Assembly (NCBI GenBank): GCA_002352945.1
Contig: DDHL01000042.1
Location: forward strand, 5,107 to 12,390
Length of the DNA: 7,284 nt
DNA from: Campylobacteraceae bacterium UBA1877
GTDB taxonomy: Bacteria; Campylobacterota; Campylobacteria; Campylobacterales; Campylobacteraceae
Reading direction: 5' to 3'
The notes beneath the pieces are model-generated. The model searched no databases and was not told the origin of the DNA. It saw only the letters and a program-made list of their open reading frames with translations. Below, one piece after another: positions 1 through 6,200 of the stretch. A program made the position numbers and the translations under genes. Numbering within the stretch: position 1 is the stretch's first letter; each line of letters opens with the position of its first letter.

Positions 1-914
1 TCCATCCAATTGCAGGAGGAGCAAATGCAAAGCCTTTTATCACACACCATAACGCCCTTGGAGTTGAAAGATATTTGCGAATCGCGCCTGAGCTTTATTT
101 AAAGCGACTTGTTGTTGGTGGTTTTGAAGCAGTTTTTGAAATAAACAGAAACTTTCGCAACGAGGGAATGGACTACACCCATAATCCAGAATTTACTATG
201 CTTGAATTTTACTGGGCTTACCACACATATGAAGATTTGATGGATTTGACTGAAAAACTCTTTGCGACACTTTTAGAAAAATTAAATCTTCCAAAAATTT
301 TGGAGTTTGAAGAGCATAAAATTGACTTTTCTAAACCATTTAGACGTATTGCATATCGTGACGCTCTTATTGAAATTGGCAATGTTGATGAAAAGATACT
401 CGATGACAAAGATGCAATAGTACAAAAATTACAAAAAGATGGTTTTAAAATAAACCCAAATCTCTCATTAGGACACTTGCATGCAGAGCTATTTGATGCT
501 TACGTCGAAGAGAAGCTTATCAATCCAACATTTGTAACCCATTTTCCAATTGCAATTAGTCCGTTATCTAGGCGAAGCGATAAAAATCCAGATATTGCTG
601 AACGGTTTGAGCTTTTCATTGCCGGAAGAGAGATAGCCAACGGCTTTAATGAACTTAATGATCCACTCGATCAGTACCAACGCTTTTGCGCCCAATTAGA
701 AGCAAAAGATGCTGGTGATGATGAGGCCCATGAGATGGATGAGGATTATGTTAAAGCGTTAGGCTATGGCATGCCGCCAACCGCAGGACAAGGATTGGGA
801 ATCGATAGATTAGTTATGCTTCTTGCAAACCGCCACTCCATACGGGATGTGATACTCTTTCCTGCTATGAAGCCGATTACAAAAAATGAAAACACAGAAG
901 GAAACGATCAATGA
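1..914 (+). CDS. lysS: Lysine--tRNA ligase, class II (5' truncated)
   Basis: Class II lysyl-tRNA synthetase charges tRNA-Lys with lysine in the cytoplasm. The frame is open from the left edge (first whole codon at base 3) to TGA at 912-914, giving 303 codons. The family is usually about 500 residues, so roughly the first 200, including the N-terminal OB-fold anticodon-binding domain, lie outside the window. What remains is the catalytic domain. It begins with [17 protein letters not shown], continues with [18 protein letters not shown] and motif 2 ([11 protein letters not shown], then [10 protein letters not shown], about bases 123-215), and ends with motif 3 (GQGLGIDR, bases 786-809) and the DVILFP tail. 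The in-frame TTG at 75 is an internal leucine in the conserved [10 protein letters not shown] segment, not a start. The stop overlaps the glyA start in ATGA, as expected for a coupled operon. Identity is secure. Confidence 0.97.
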   Translation, partial: HPIAGGANAKPFITHHNALGVERYLRIAPELYLKRLVVGGFEAVFEINRNFRNEGMDYTHNPEFTMLEFYWAYHTYEDLMDLTEKLFATLLEKLNLPKILEFEEHKIDFSKPFRRIAYRDALIEIGNVDEKILDDKDAIVQKLQKDGFKINPNLSLGHLHAELFDAYVEEKLINPTFVTHFPIAISPLSRRSDKNPDIAERFELFIAGREIANGFNELNDPLDQYQRFCAQLEAKDAGDDEAHEMDEDYVKALGYGMPPTAGQGLGIDRLVMLLANRHSIRDVILFPAMKPITKNENTEGNDQ

Positions 915-2158
915 CACCACTACAGTCTCAAGACCCAGCAGTTTTTGATATTATTCAAAAAGAGTTGACCCGCCAGTGCGATCACCTTGAAATGATTGCG
1001 AGTGAAAATTTTACCTACCCTGCTGTTATGCAGGCAATGGGGAGTGTATTTACAAATAAATATGCCGAAGGATACCCTTCAAAACGTTACTATGGCGGCT
1101 GTGAATATGCAGACGAAGTTGAACAGCTTGCAATTGACAGAGCTTGCAAGCTTTTTGGCTGCTCTTTTGCAAATGTACAACCAAACTCCGGTTCTCAAGC
1201 AAACCAGGGTGTCTATAACGCACTCTTAAAACCGCACGATAAAATTCTTGGAATGGATTTAAGCCACGGAGGACACCTTACCCACGGTTCAAAAGTAAAC
1301 AGCTCAGGTAAAATTTATGAAAGCTTTTTTTATGGAGTTGAGCTTGATGGATGCATAAATTACGACAGGGTTAGAGATATTGCTAAAATTGTAAAACCTA
1401 AAATGATTATTTGCGGAGCATCGGCCTATCCAAGAGAGATCGATTTTAAAGCATTTAGAGAAATTGCAGATGAGGTTGGAGCAATCCTTTTTGCCGATAT
1501 TGCCCATATTGCCGGACTTGTTGCAGCAGGCGAACATCCAAGTCCTTTTCCTCATGTTCATGTTGCAGCAACAACTACGCACAAAACCTTGCGAGGTCCT
1601 CGAGGTGGTCTTATCATGACAAATGATGAAGAGATTGCTAAAAAGGTCAATTCAGCAATTTTCCCTGGCATTCAAGGCGGACCGTTAGTACATGTAATTG
1701 CAGCCAAGGCTGTGGGCTTTAATGAAAATCTAAAACCCGAGTGGAAAAATTATGCAAAACAGGTAAAAAAGAATGCCGATGTTCTTGCCAAAACCCTCAT
1801 TAAAAGAGGTTATGATATAGTAAGTGGCGGCACAGATAACCACTTGGTTTTAATGAGCTTTTTAGATAAAGAGTTTAGCGGTAAAGATGCCGATTTAGCC
1901 CTTGGAAATGCTGGAATTACCGTGAATAAAAATACTGTCCCTGGAGAAAAAAGAAGTCCTTTTGTAACTTCTGGTATACGTTTAGGATCTCCAGCATTAA
2001 CCGCTAGAGGAATGAAAGAGGCTGAATTTGAAACGATTGCAAATTTAATAGCCGATGTTTTAGATGACATTGAAAACAAAAAACTGCAAACTGAAGTTAA
2101 ATCCAAAGTTAAAGAGTTAGCAAGTAATTTTATTATTTACAATCAAGCTACATATTAG
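911..2158 (+). CDS. glyA: Serine hydroxymethyltransferase
   Basis: GlyA is a cytoplasmic PLP enzyme that interconverts serine plus tetrahydrofolate with glycine plus 5,10-methylene-tetrahydrofolate, the main one-carbon source. It is 415 residues, normal for bacterial SHMT. Visible motifs include [20 protein letters not shown] near residues 26-45, the tyrosine-rich [11 protein letters not shown] at 58-68, [10 protein letters not shown] at 194-203 (Asp196 pairing with the PLP pyridine nitrogen, His199 next to the ring), and the PLP Schiff-base lysine Lys225 in [28 protein letters not shown] at 354-368 holds the carboxylate-binding Arg357. The ATG lies in an ATGA overlap with lysS and has AAGGA at 898-902, eight bases upstream, which settles the start. 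No key residue is missing. The lysS-glyA order is, from memory, shared with Campylobacter and Helicobacter. Confidence 0.98.
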   Translation: MTPLQSQDPAVFDIIQKELTRQCDHLEMIASENFTYPAVMQAMGSVFTNKYAEGYPSKRYYGGCEYADEVEQLAIDRACKLFGCSFANVQPNSGSQANQGVYNALLKPHDKILGMDLSHGGHLTHGSKVNSSGKIYESFFYGVELDGCINYDRVRDIAKIVKPKMIICGASAYPREIDFKAFREIADEVGAILFADIAHIAGLVAAGEHPSPFPHVHVAATTTHKTLRGPRGGLIMTNDEEIAKKVNSAIFPGIQGGPLVHVIAAKAVGFNENLKPEWKNYAKQVKKNADVLAKTLIKRGYDIVSGGTDNHLVLMSFLDKEFSGKDADLALGNAGITVNKNTVPGEKRSPFVTSGIRLGSPALTARGMKEAEFETIANLIADVLDDIENKKLQTEVKSKVKELASNFIIYNQATY

Positions 2159-2162
2159 GAGG
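2157..2162 (+). promoter_or_regulatory. Strong Shine-Dalgarno for a TTG start
   Basis: A perfect AGGAGG overlaps the last two bases of the glyA TAG stop and lies five bases before the TTG at 2168. It is the best ribosome-binding site in the window and is the reason for accepting TTG as the start of the next gene. The next in-frame ATG (base 2198) has no comparable site and would remove ten residues. Confidence 0.75.
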
Positions 2163-2167
2163 GAGTT

Positions 2168-2710
2168 TTGCTGCCTATCGATACCTCATTGATAAAGATG
2201 TTAACTGACCATTACTGGATTAAGCGTGACTTTATTGTCCAAAAAAGAAGTTTTAAAGGGCGAACTTTTTTTGACAAATTTGAGCGTATCGATTCGCCCT
2301 TAACCCAAGCTATTATTAATGATCACAAAGAGCGTAAAATTATTGCCGCTCACTCTTTGATTAATAAGTTTGATAAAGTTGAAAATATAGTGTTTGATTA
2401 CAATGGACGCAACACTGAACGTTTTTGGCATAGGGCACAGTTATTGCTTAGGGAAGAGGGATTTATCAATTTTACAGCCTATGAGAGCAAAACGCCTGGA
2501 CATTTGCACCTGTATGTTCACAAAGGACATACAACCTTGCAAGAGGGCTATCAGATCGCAAAAATGCTCTCAATGAAGCTCAATCAACGTTTGCCCAGAG
2601 AGTGGCGAATGTTTCCAAACCCCGACTTACCTAGGGAGTTTAACATTTTAGCATTGCCTTATAATTTGTACCAAAAGGAGCGAGGCGCTTCTTGGTCAAA
2701 GCATATGTAG
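2168..2710 (+). CDS. DUF1882-type conserved protein, possibly AEP-primase-like fold
   Basis: This 180-residue protein has no signal peptide or membrane segment and is probably cytoplasmic. By sequence look and position (after lysS-glyA, before a SPOR protein) I place it in the DUF1882 group of Campylobacterota, with H. pylori HP0184 and C. jejuni Cj0403 as relatives from memory. The role is unknown. Three blocks resemble AEP primase motifs in the right order. A hydrophobic strand ends in FDYNG (Asp77, Asn79), where AEPs have Dx[12 protein letters not shown] at 107-117 resembles the S-x-x-G-x-H-hydrophobic motif [19 protein letters not shown] at 149-165 resembles the FPKQ...LPY segment of some plasmid and conflict-system primases. 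The second acid is Asn, so catalysis is doubtful and a nucleic-acid or nucleotide-binding role is more plausible. The start is TTG with AGGAGG; the spacing to glyA is 9 nt. Gene reality is secure, family likely, fold tentative. Confidence 0.85.
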   Translation: MLPIDTSLIKMLTDHYWIKRDFIVQKRSFKGRTFFDKFERIDSPLTQAIINDHKERKIIAAHSLINKFDKVENIVFDYNGRNTERFWHRAQLLLREEGFINFTAYESKTPGHLHLYVHKGHTTLQEGYQIAKMLSMKLNQRLPREWRMFPNPDLPREFNILALPYNLYQKERGASWSKHM

Positions 2711-2727
2711 CACTTTAAGGAGAGACG

Positions 2728-3438
2728 ATGGAAGAGAGAAACGAGTTAAGCGACATTGTATTAGAAAAGAGTGATGGGTCTAAAAACATGAAACTAAAGC
2801 GCATACTCATTATTGCCGCTATTTTAGTTTTACTATTTTTGGCAGTGCTTATCATCATGCGTGCTTTAAATAAACCTAGCCAAACCCAAGAGGCGCGTTT
2901 AGTTTTACCGCCAGAGCCTCAAAGCGCTCCAACTACACAAACTAATGAAGAGCGCCTATTCCAACAAGTTCCAATTATTGAAGAAGAAGAAAAAGAGAGC
3001 TTTGATGATGTTGTTAAAAAGCTCAAAGAAAAAGAGCTAGAACGCACATCTCAAACAACAGTTGAAACAAAAACTGCACAAAGTGTTAAAGAGCCAGAGG
3101 TTGCAAAAGAGCCAAAAGCGGTTGCAAAAATTGAGCCCAAACCAAAAGAACCTACTAGCGTAAAATCTTCAAGCCCTTCTCAACCAAAATCAAATGTAGC
3201 AACTCCTGGAACTTACATTCAAGTACTATCAGTTTCTAGAGTCAATCCTGATCCAAAATACCTATCTACTTTAGTAGAAAAAGGGTATAAATATAGTCTA
3301 TATCGCACAACAGTTAACAATAAAAATGTTACTAAAATTCTTGTTGGACCTTACAAAAATTACACCGAAGCAAAAAATGCACTTGCTAATGTAAGGCGAG
3401 ATATAGCTTCTGGAGCATTTATTTTCAAGGTTCAATAA
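2728..3438 (+). CDS. Membrane-anchored SPOR-domain protein
   Basis: A 236-residue bitopic inner-membrane protein. A short cytoplasmic tail (1-24) ends in the basic KLKR, followed by one hydrophobic helix at about 26-44 (ILIIAAILVLLFLAVLII), so the positive-inside rule puts the C-terminus in the periplasm. Residues 48-158 form a low-complexity linker rich in Pro, Lys, Glu, Ser and Thr, with an acidic patch (IIEEEEKE) near 83-90 and repeated KEP/EPK units at 121-142. Residues about 160-236 look like a SPOR domain, starting GTYIQVLSV and containing KILVGPYKNYTEAKNAL. SPOR domains bind glycan strands stripped of stem peptides and bring proteins to the division septum, so a role in septal wall remodelling is inferred. 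The ATG at 2728 has AAGGAGA at 2717-2723; the ATG at 2788 lacks such a site. It could be called FtsN-like, but SPOR alone does not prove FtsN function. Confidence 0.88.
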   Translation: MEERNELSDIVLEKSDGSKNMKLKRILIIAAILVLLFLAVLIIMRALNKPSQTQEARLVLPPEPQSAPTTQTNEERLFQQVPIIEEEEKESFDDVVKKLKEKELERTSQTTVETKTAQSVKEPEVAKEPKAVAKIEPKPKEPTSVKSSSPSQPKSNVATPGTYIQVLSVSRVNPDPKYLSTLVEKGYKYSLYRTTVNNKNVTKILVGPYKNYTEAKNALANVRRDIASGAFIFKVQ

Positions 3439-4850
3439 TGAAGTCATTGACGCTTTTATATGATCAATTAACACCTATTAGTTTATATCATAAATTGTGC
3501 GACCTTTTTGAAGGCGAGCTAGGGTTTTTATTTGAGAGTGCAATTAATTCTGAATCTGGCAATTTTAGCTTCCTCTTTTTTGGAGCTAGAGAACGCTTAA
3601 TCTATAAAGATAACCAAACTTTGCACACAGACGAATCAGGCTATACAAAAACTTTAAAGCAAGATCCTTTTTCGTACCTCAAAAGCCGCTATTCAAAAAT
3701 CGACAAAAAGCCTTATAGAGAGCTTTCAAAAGAGCTTGGGGTTGGATTTACAGATGGGTTTATCGGCTATATCGGGTATGATGCGGTTAAAATTTTTGAG
3801 CCTAGATTGTCTTCTCATATGGATCATTTAAAAGACCCAATAGGTATTGCAGATATCGATCTTATACGGCCTCGGTTAGTTTGTGTTTTTTCACATAAAA
3901 CCAACCGTTTGACGCTAATTACCTTTGATCCAAAGCTAGAAAACAAGCTTGAACAAATTGTAGAGCACCTTAAAAAAGCGCACAACTACCTTCCTATAAA
4001 AAAATCAAAAATTGATCCAAACAATGGCAGTTTTGCTTTTGATAAATCTACTTTTTTTGAAATGATTTCTCGCTCAAAAGAGATGATAAAAAGTGGTGAT
4101 GTATTTCAGATTCTAATGTCTAACCGCTTTACGCAATACGCAAATGTAGATTTTTTAAGCTTTTATAGAACTTTGCGCAGCAAAAATCCATCTCCATATA
4201 TGTTTTTACTTAATTATCAAGATTATGCAATAGCAGGAAGCTCTCCTGAGGTGATGGTTAAGCTCAAGGATGATAGTATTCTTTTGCGGCCAATTGCCGG
4301 CACACGAAAACGCGGCTTAACACCGCTTAGAGATAAAGAGCTTGAAGAGGAGCTTTTAGGGGATGAAAAAGAAAGAGCTGAGCATTTAATGCTTATTGAT
4401 CTTGGCCGCAATGACGTTGGTCGTGTCGCAAAAGCCGGGTCTGTAAAAGTGCAAGAGATGATGCGGGTTGAGCGTTTTTCACATGTTATGCATTTAGTAA
4501 GCGATGTGGAAGGCGTTTTGGATGATCGGTTTGATATGTTTGATCTTTTTAAAGCAACTTTTACTGCTGGAACGATGACTGGAACTCCTAAAATTCGAGC
4601 CATGGAGCTTATAGCTGATTTTGAAGGATTAAAACGATGTTTTTACAGCGGCGCTGTGGGCTACTTTGGATTTGATGGAAATATGGATAGTGGAATTATG
4701 ATAAGAACTTCCTATTTAGATCATGAAAAGATTGTCTTTCAAGCCGGCGCAGGTGTTGTGGCTGATAGCAAGCCAGAGCTTGAGTATCTAGAAGTGCAAA
4801 ACAAACTAGCTGCACTTATGAGTTCATTGGATGATTTAAAAGAGCAATGA
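3438..4850 (+). CDS. trpE: Anthranilate synthase component I
   Basis: TrpE converts chorismate, with ammonia delivered by the TrpG glutaminase, to anthranilate, the first step of tryptophan synthesis. At 470 residues it has normal length. The N-terminal domain carries LTP (11-13) and FLFESA (30-35), the counterpart of the LLES segment that binds feedback tryptophan. The chorismate-binding domain shows SGDVFQILMSNRF (219-231), GSSPE (267-271), RPIAGTR (284-290), HLMLIDLGRND (316-326), GTMTGTPKIRAMELI (378-392) and AGAGVVADSKPELEYLE (436-452). Ala287 in PIAGT marks anthranilate synthase; aminodeoxychorismate synthase (PabB) typically has Lys there. The ATG shares one base with the SPOR stop (TAATG), with AAGG seven bases upstream. 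No trpG or other trp gene is in the window, so the amidotransferase must be encoded elsewhere. AroE follows with a 4-nt overlap. Confidence 0.95.
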   Translation: MKSLTLLYDQLTPISLYHKLCDLFEGELGFLFESAINSESGNFSFLFFGARERLIYKDNQTLHTDESGYTKTLKQDPFSYLKSRYSKIDKKPYRELSKELGVGFTDGFIGYIGYDAVKIFEPRLSSHMDHLKDPIGIADIDLIRPRLVCVFSHKTNRLTLITFDPKLENKLEQIVEHLKKAHNYLPIKKSKIDPNNGSFAFDKSTFFEMISRSKEMIKSGDVFQILMSNRFTQYANVDFLSFYRTLRSKNPSPYMFLLNYQDYAIAGSSPEVMVKLKDDSILLRPIAGTRKRGLTPLRDKELEEELLGDEKERAEHLMLIDLGRNDVGRVAKAGSVKVQEMMRVERFSHVMHLVSDVEGVLDDRFDMFDLFKATFTAGTMTGTPKIRAMELIADFEGLKRCFYSGAVGYFGFDGNMDSGIMIRTSYLDHEKIVFQAGAGVVADSKPELEYLEVQNKLAALMSSLDDLKEQ

Positions 4851-5644
4851 AGCTTTATGCCCTTTTTGGAAATCCAGTTTCTCACTCCCTCTCTCCTAGA
4901 ATGCACAATCTTGCATTCAAAGAGTTAAAAATTCCAGGATGCTACATACGAAAAGCTCTTGAAGATGGGAAGCAACTGCGTGCAAAATTTAACGCCCTAG
5001 GCCTTAGCGGTGCAAATATTACAGTGCCTCATAAAGAGGTTGCAATGCAAGCTTGTGATGAGATACGCGGGATTGCAAAAAAGATTAAAGCGATAAATAC
5101 TATTGTAAAAGATGGCTCAAAACTTATTGGCTACAATACTGATGCTCCAGGTTTTTTGCGCGCTTTAAAAAAGTTTCACTCTGTTAAAAGTGTTTTAATT
5201 TTGGGAGCTGGAGGAACTGCAAAAGCGATCGCTTACGCCCTAAGAAGTGTTGGCATTGAGCCTACTCTTTTAAATCGCTCTAAAGCAAGACTCGATCCAT
5301 TTTTAGATGATGGCTTTTTAGCTTTTACCCCGGAAAATTTTGTATTAAAAGAGTTTGACCTTATTATCAATACCACTTCTGCTGGCCTAAAAGATAACTC
5401 TTTGCCAACTAATGAGCAGCTTCTTGATGCACTCTTTTTAAATGCAAAATATGCAATGGATGTTATTTATGGACGCATAACACCTTTTTTAAAAAAAGCG
5501 CAAGAGACTCACTTGGAATATCAAGATGGCGAGGCTATGCTTTTAAATCAAGGAGTAATTGCTTTTAACCTTTTTTATAATAATAGTCTCAATGAAGAAA
5601 AAATCAAAAATGCAATGCAAAAAGCTCTTAGGCTTTCATCCTAG
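4847..5644 (+). CDS. aroE: Shikimate dehydrogenase (NADP-dependent)
   Basis: AroE reduces 3-dehydroshikimate to shikimate with NADPH in the cytoplasm, the fourth step of the chorismate pathway. It is 265 residues, close to the usual 270. The shikimate site is visible as the SxS motif (Ser14, Ser16 in VSHSLSP), Lys63 in NITVPHK (catalytic), Asn84, and Asp99 in GYNTDAPGF (catalytic). The nucleotide domain has the glycine-rich loop GAGGTAKA at 120-127 and NRS at 143-145, where Arg144 and Ser145 are placed to hold the NADP 2'-phosphate. Gln235 in LNQG belongs to the conserved C-terminal segment. The ATG overlaps the trpE TGA in ATGA with only a weak AAAGAG upstream, so translation probably depends on trpE. 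Its last 17 nt overlap the 3' end of recR on the other strand. Confidence 0.96.
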   Translation: MKLYALFGNPVSHSLSPRMHNLAFKELKIPGCYIRKALEDGKQLRAKFNALGLSGANITVPHKEVAMQACDEIRGIAKKIKAINTIVKDGSKLIGYNTDAPGFLRALKKFHSVKSVLILGAGGTAKAIAYALRSVGIEPTLLNRSKARLDPFLDDGFLAFTPENFVLKEFDLIINTTSAGLKDNSLPTNEQLLDALFLNAKYAMDVIYGRITPFLKKAQETHLEYQDGEAMLLNQGVIAFNLFYNNSLNEEKIKNAMQKALRLSS

Positions 5645-5649
5645 AGCTT
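5619..5649 (-). terminator. Bulged hairpin with T-run in the aroE/recR overlap
   Basis: Bases 5622-5632 (AAGCTCTTAGG) pair with 5640-5649 (CCTAGAGCTT) as ten base pairs with one unpaired T and a 7-nt loop. Read on the minus strand, the stem runs straight into a run of five T (complement of 5619-5623, two of them inside the stem), and more T-runs follow within about 15 bases, so it resembles an intrinsic terminator for recR. In the plus direction no T-run follows, so termination of the aroE operon here is doubtful. The stem contains the recR stop and much of the final codons of both genes. Called by eye only; no folding energy was computed. Confidence 0.45.
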
Positions 5650-6200
5650 AATGCCTTAGCAAGGGAGAGTGTATCTACATTCTCTAGCTGTACCCCAGTT
5701 GGAACACCTTGAGCTATTTTTGTAAAATTTACCTCTAAATCTTGAAGTCTCTCTTCTACATGTAAAATAATTCCATCACTTGATAAGCTAGGAGTGAGTG
5801 CAAAAATAACCTCTTTTACGCCTCTTTGTGCAATTATGCTTTTTAATCTTGATATAGTCTCATCTTCAAGGTTTTCTAAGACAAAGTAGCACCCCTCAAA
5901 GGTGCCGTTTTCTTCTAAAATCAAAATATCCTTTGCACTCTCTACAATACAAAGTAGCTCTTGAGATCTTTCCTCATCAAGACAAATATCGCATACCTCA
6001 TGCTCACTTACTCCGCCACAAAGTTCACAGCGGCGCAGAGTCCGAACAGCTTTTTCAATAGCATGAGAAAGTTTCATCGCACCATATGAGTCGTGCAAAA
6101 CCACGTGGTAAGCAAATCGCATAGCCGACTTTTTGCCAACTGTCGGAAGCGTACTAAACGCTTCTACTAAATTGTGAAATGATTCTAATCGATGTTTCAC
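5628..6200 (-). CDS. recR: Recombination mediator protein RecR
   Basis: RecR acts with RecO (and RecF where present) to load RecA on single-stranded gaps covered by SSB. It is 190 residues, a little shorter than the roughly 200 of E. coli. The domains run in the family order. The helix-hairpin-helix is LPTVGKKSAMRFAYHVV at 18-34. The zinc finger has Cys58, Cys61, Cys70 and Cys73 in two CxxC pairs. The Toprim domain follows from about 82 (LLCIVESAKDILILEENG, acidic Glu87 and Asp91), and the C-terminal segment is AQGVPTGVQLENVDTLSLAKAL at 163-184. The LSPLDGIGP-type loop expected after the Toprim start is absent. The start is GTG, overlapping the TGA of the upstream kinase in GTGA, with AAGGA six bases before it. 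The 3' end overlaps aroE by 17 nt. Identity is secure. Confidence 0.96.
   Translation of the reverse strand: MKHRLESFHNLVEAFSTLPTVGKKSAMRFAYHVVLHDSYGAMKLSHAIEKAVRTLRRCELCGGVSEHEVCDICLDEERSQELLCIVESAKDILILEENGTFEGCYFVLENLEDETISRLKSIIAQRGVKEVIFALTPSLSSDGIILHVEERLQDLEVNFTKIAQGVPTGVQLENVDTLSLAKALSSRMKA

Noticed and set aside
75..914. Apparent complete gene starting at TTG 75
   Set aside because: The TTG encodes an internal leucine in the conserved [10 protein letters not shown] segment of LysRS, and the frame is open with conserved sequence back to the left edge. The gene is cut by the window, not short.
3048..3160. Repeated KEP/EPK codons in the SPOR-protein linker as a DNA tandem repeat
   Set aside because: The units are irregular at both DNA and protein level. 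This is ordinary Pro/Lys/Glu linker composition, not a true tandem array.
4223..4603. 126-codon open frame on the minus strand inside trpE, and similar shorter frames inside lysS, glyA and the DUF1882 gene
   Set aside because: Each lies fully within a well-identified conserved gene, has no recognisable domain and shows low-complexity Ser/Arg or Cys/Asn composition typical of the wrong frame.
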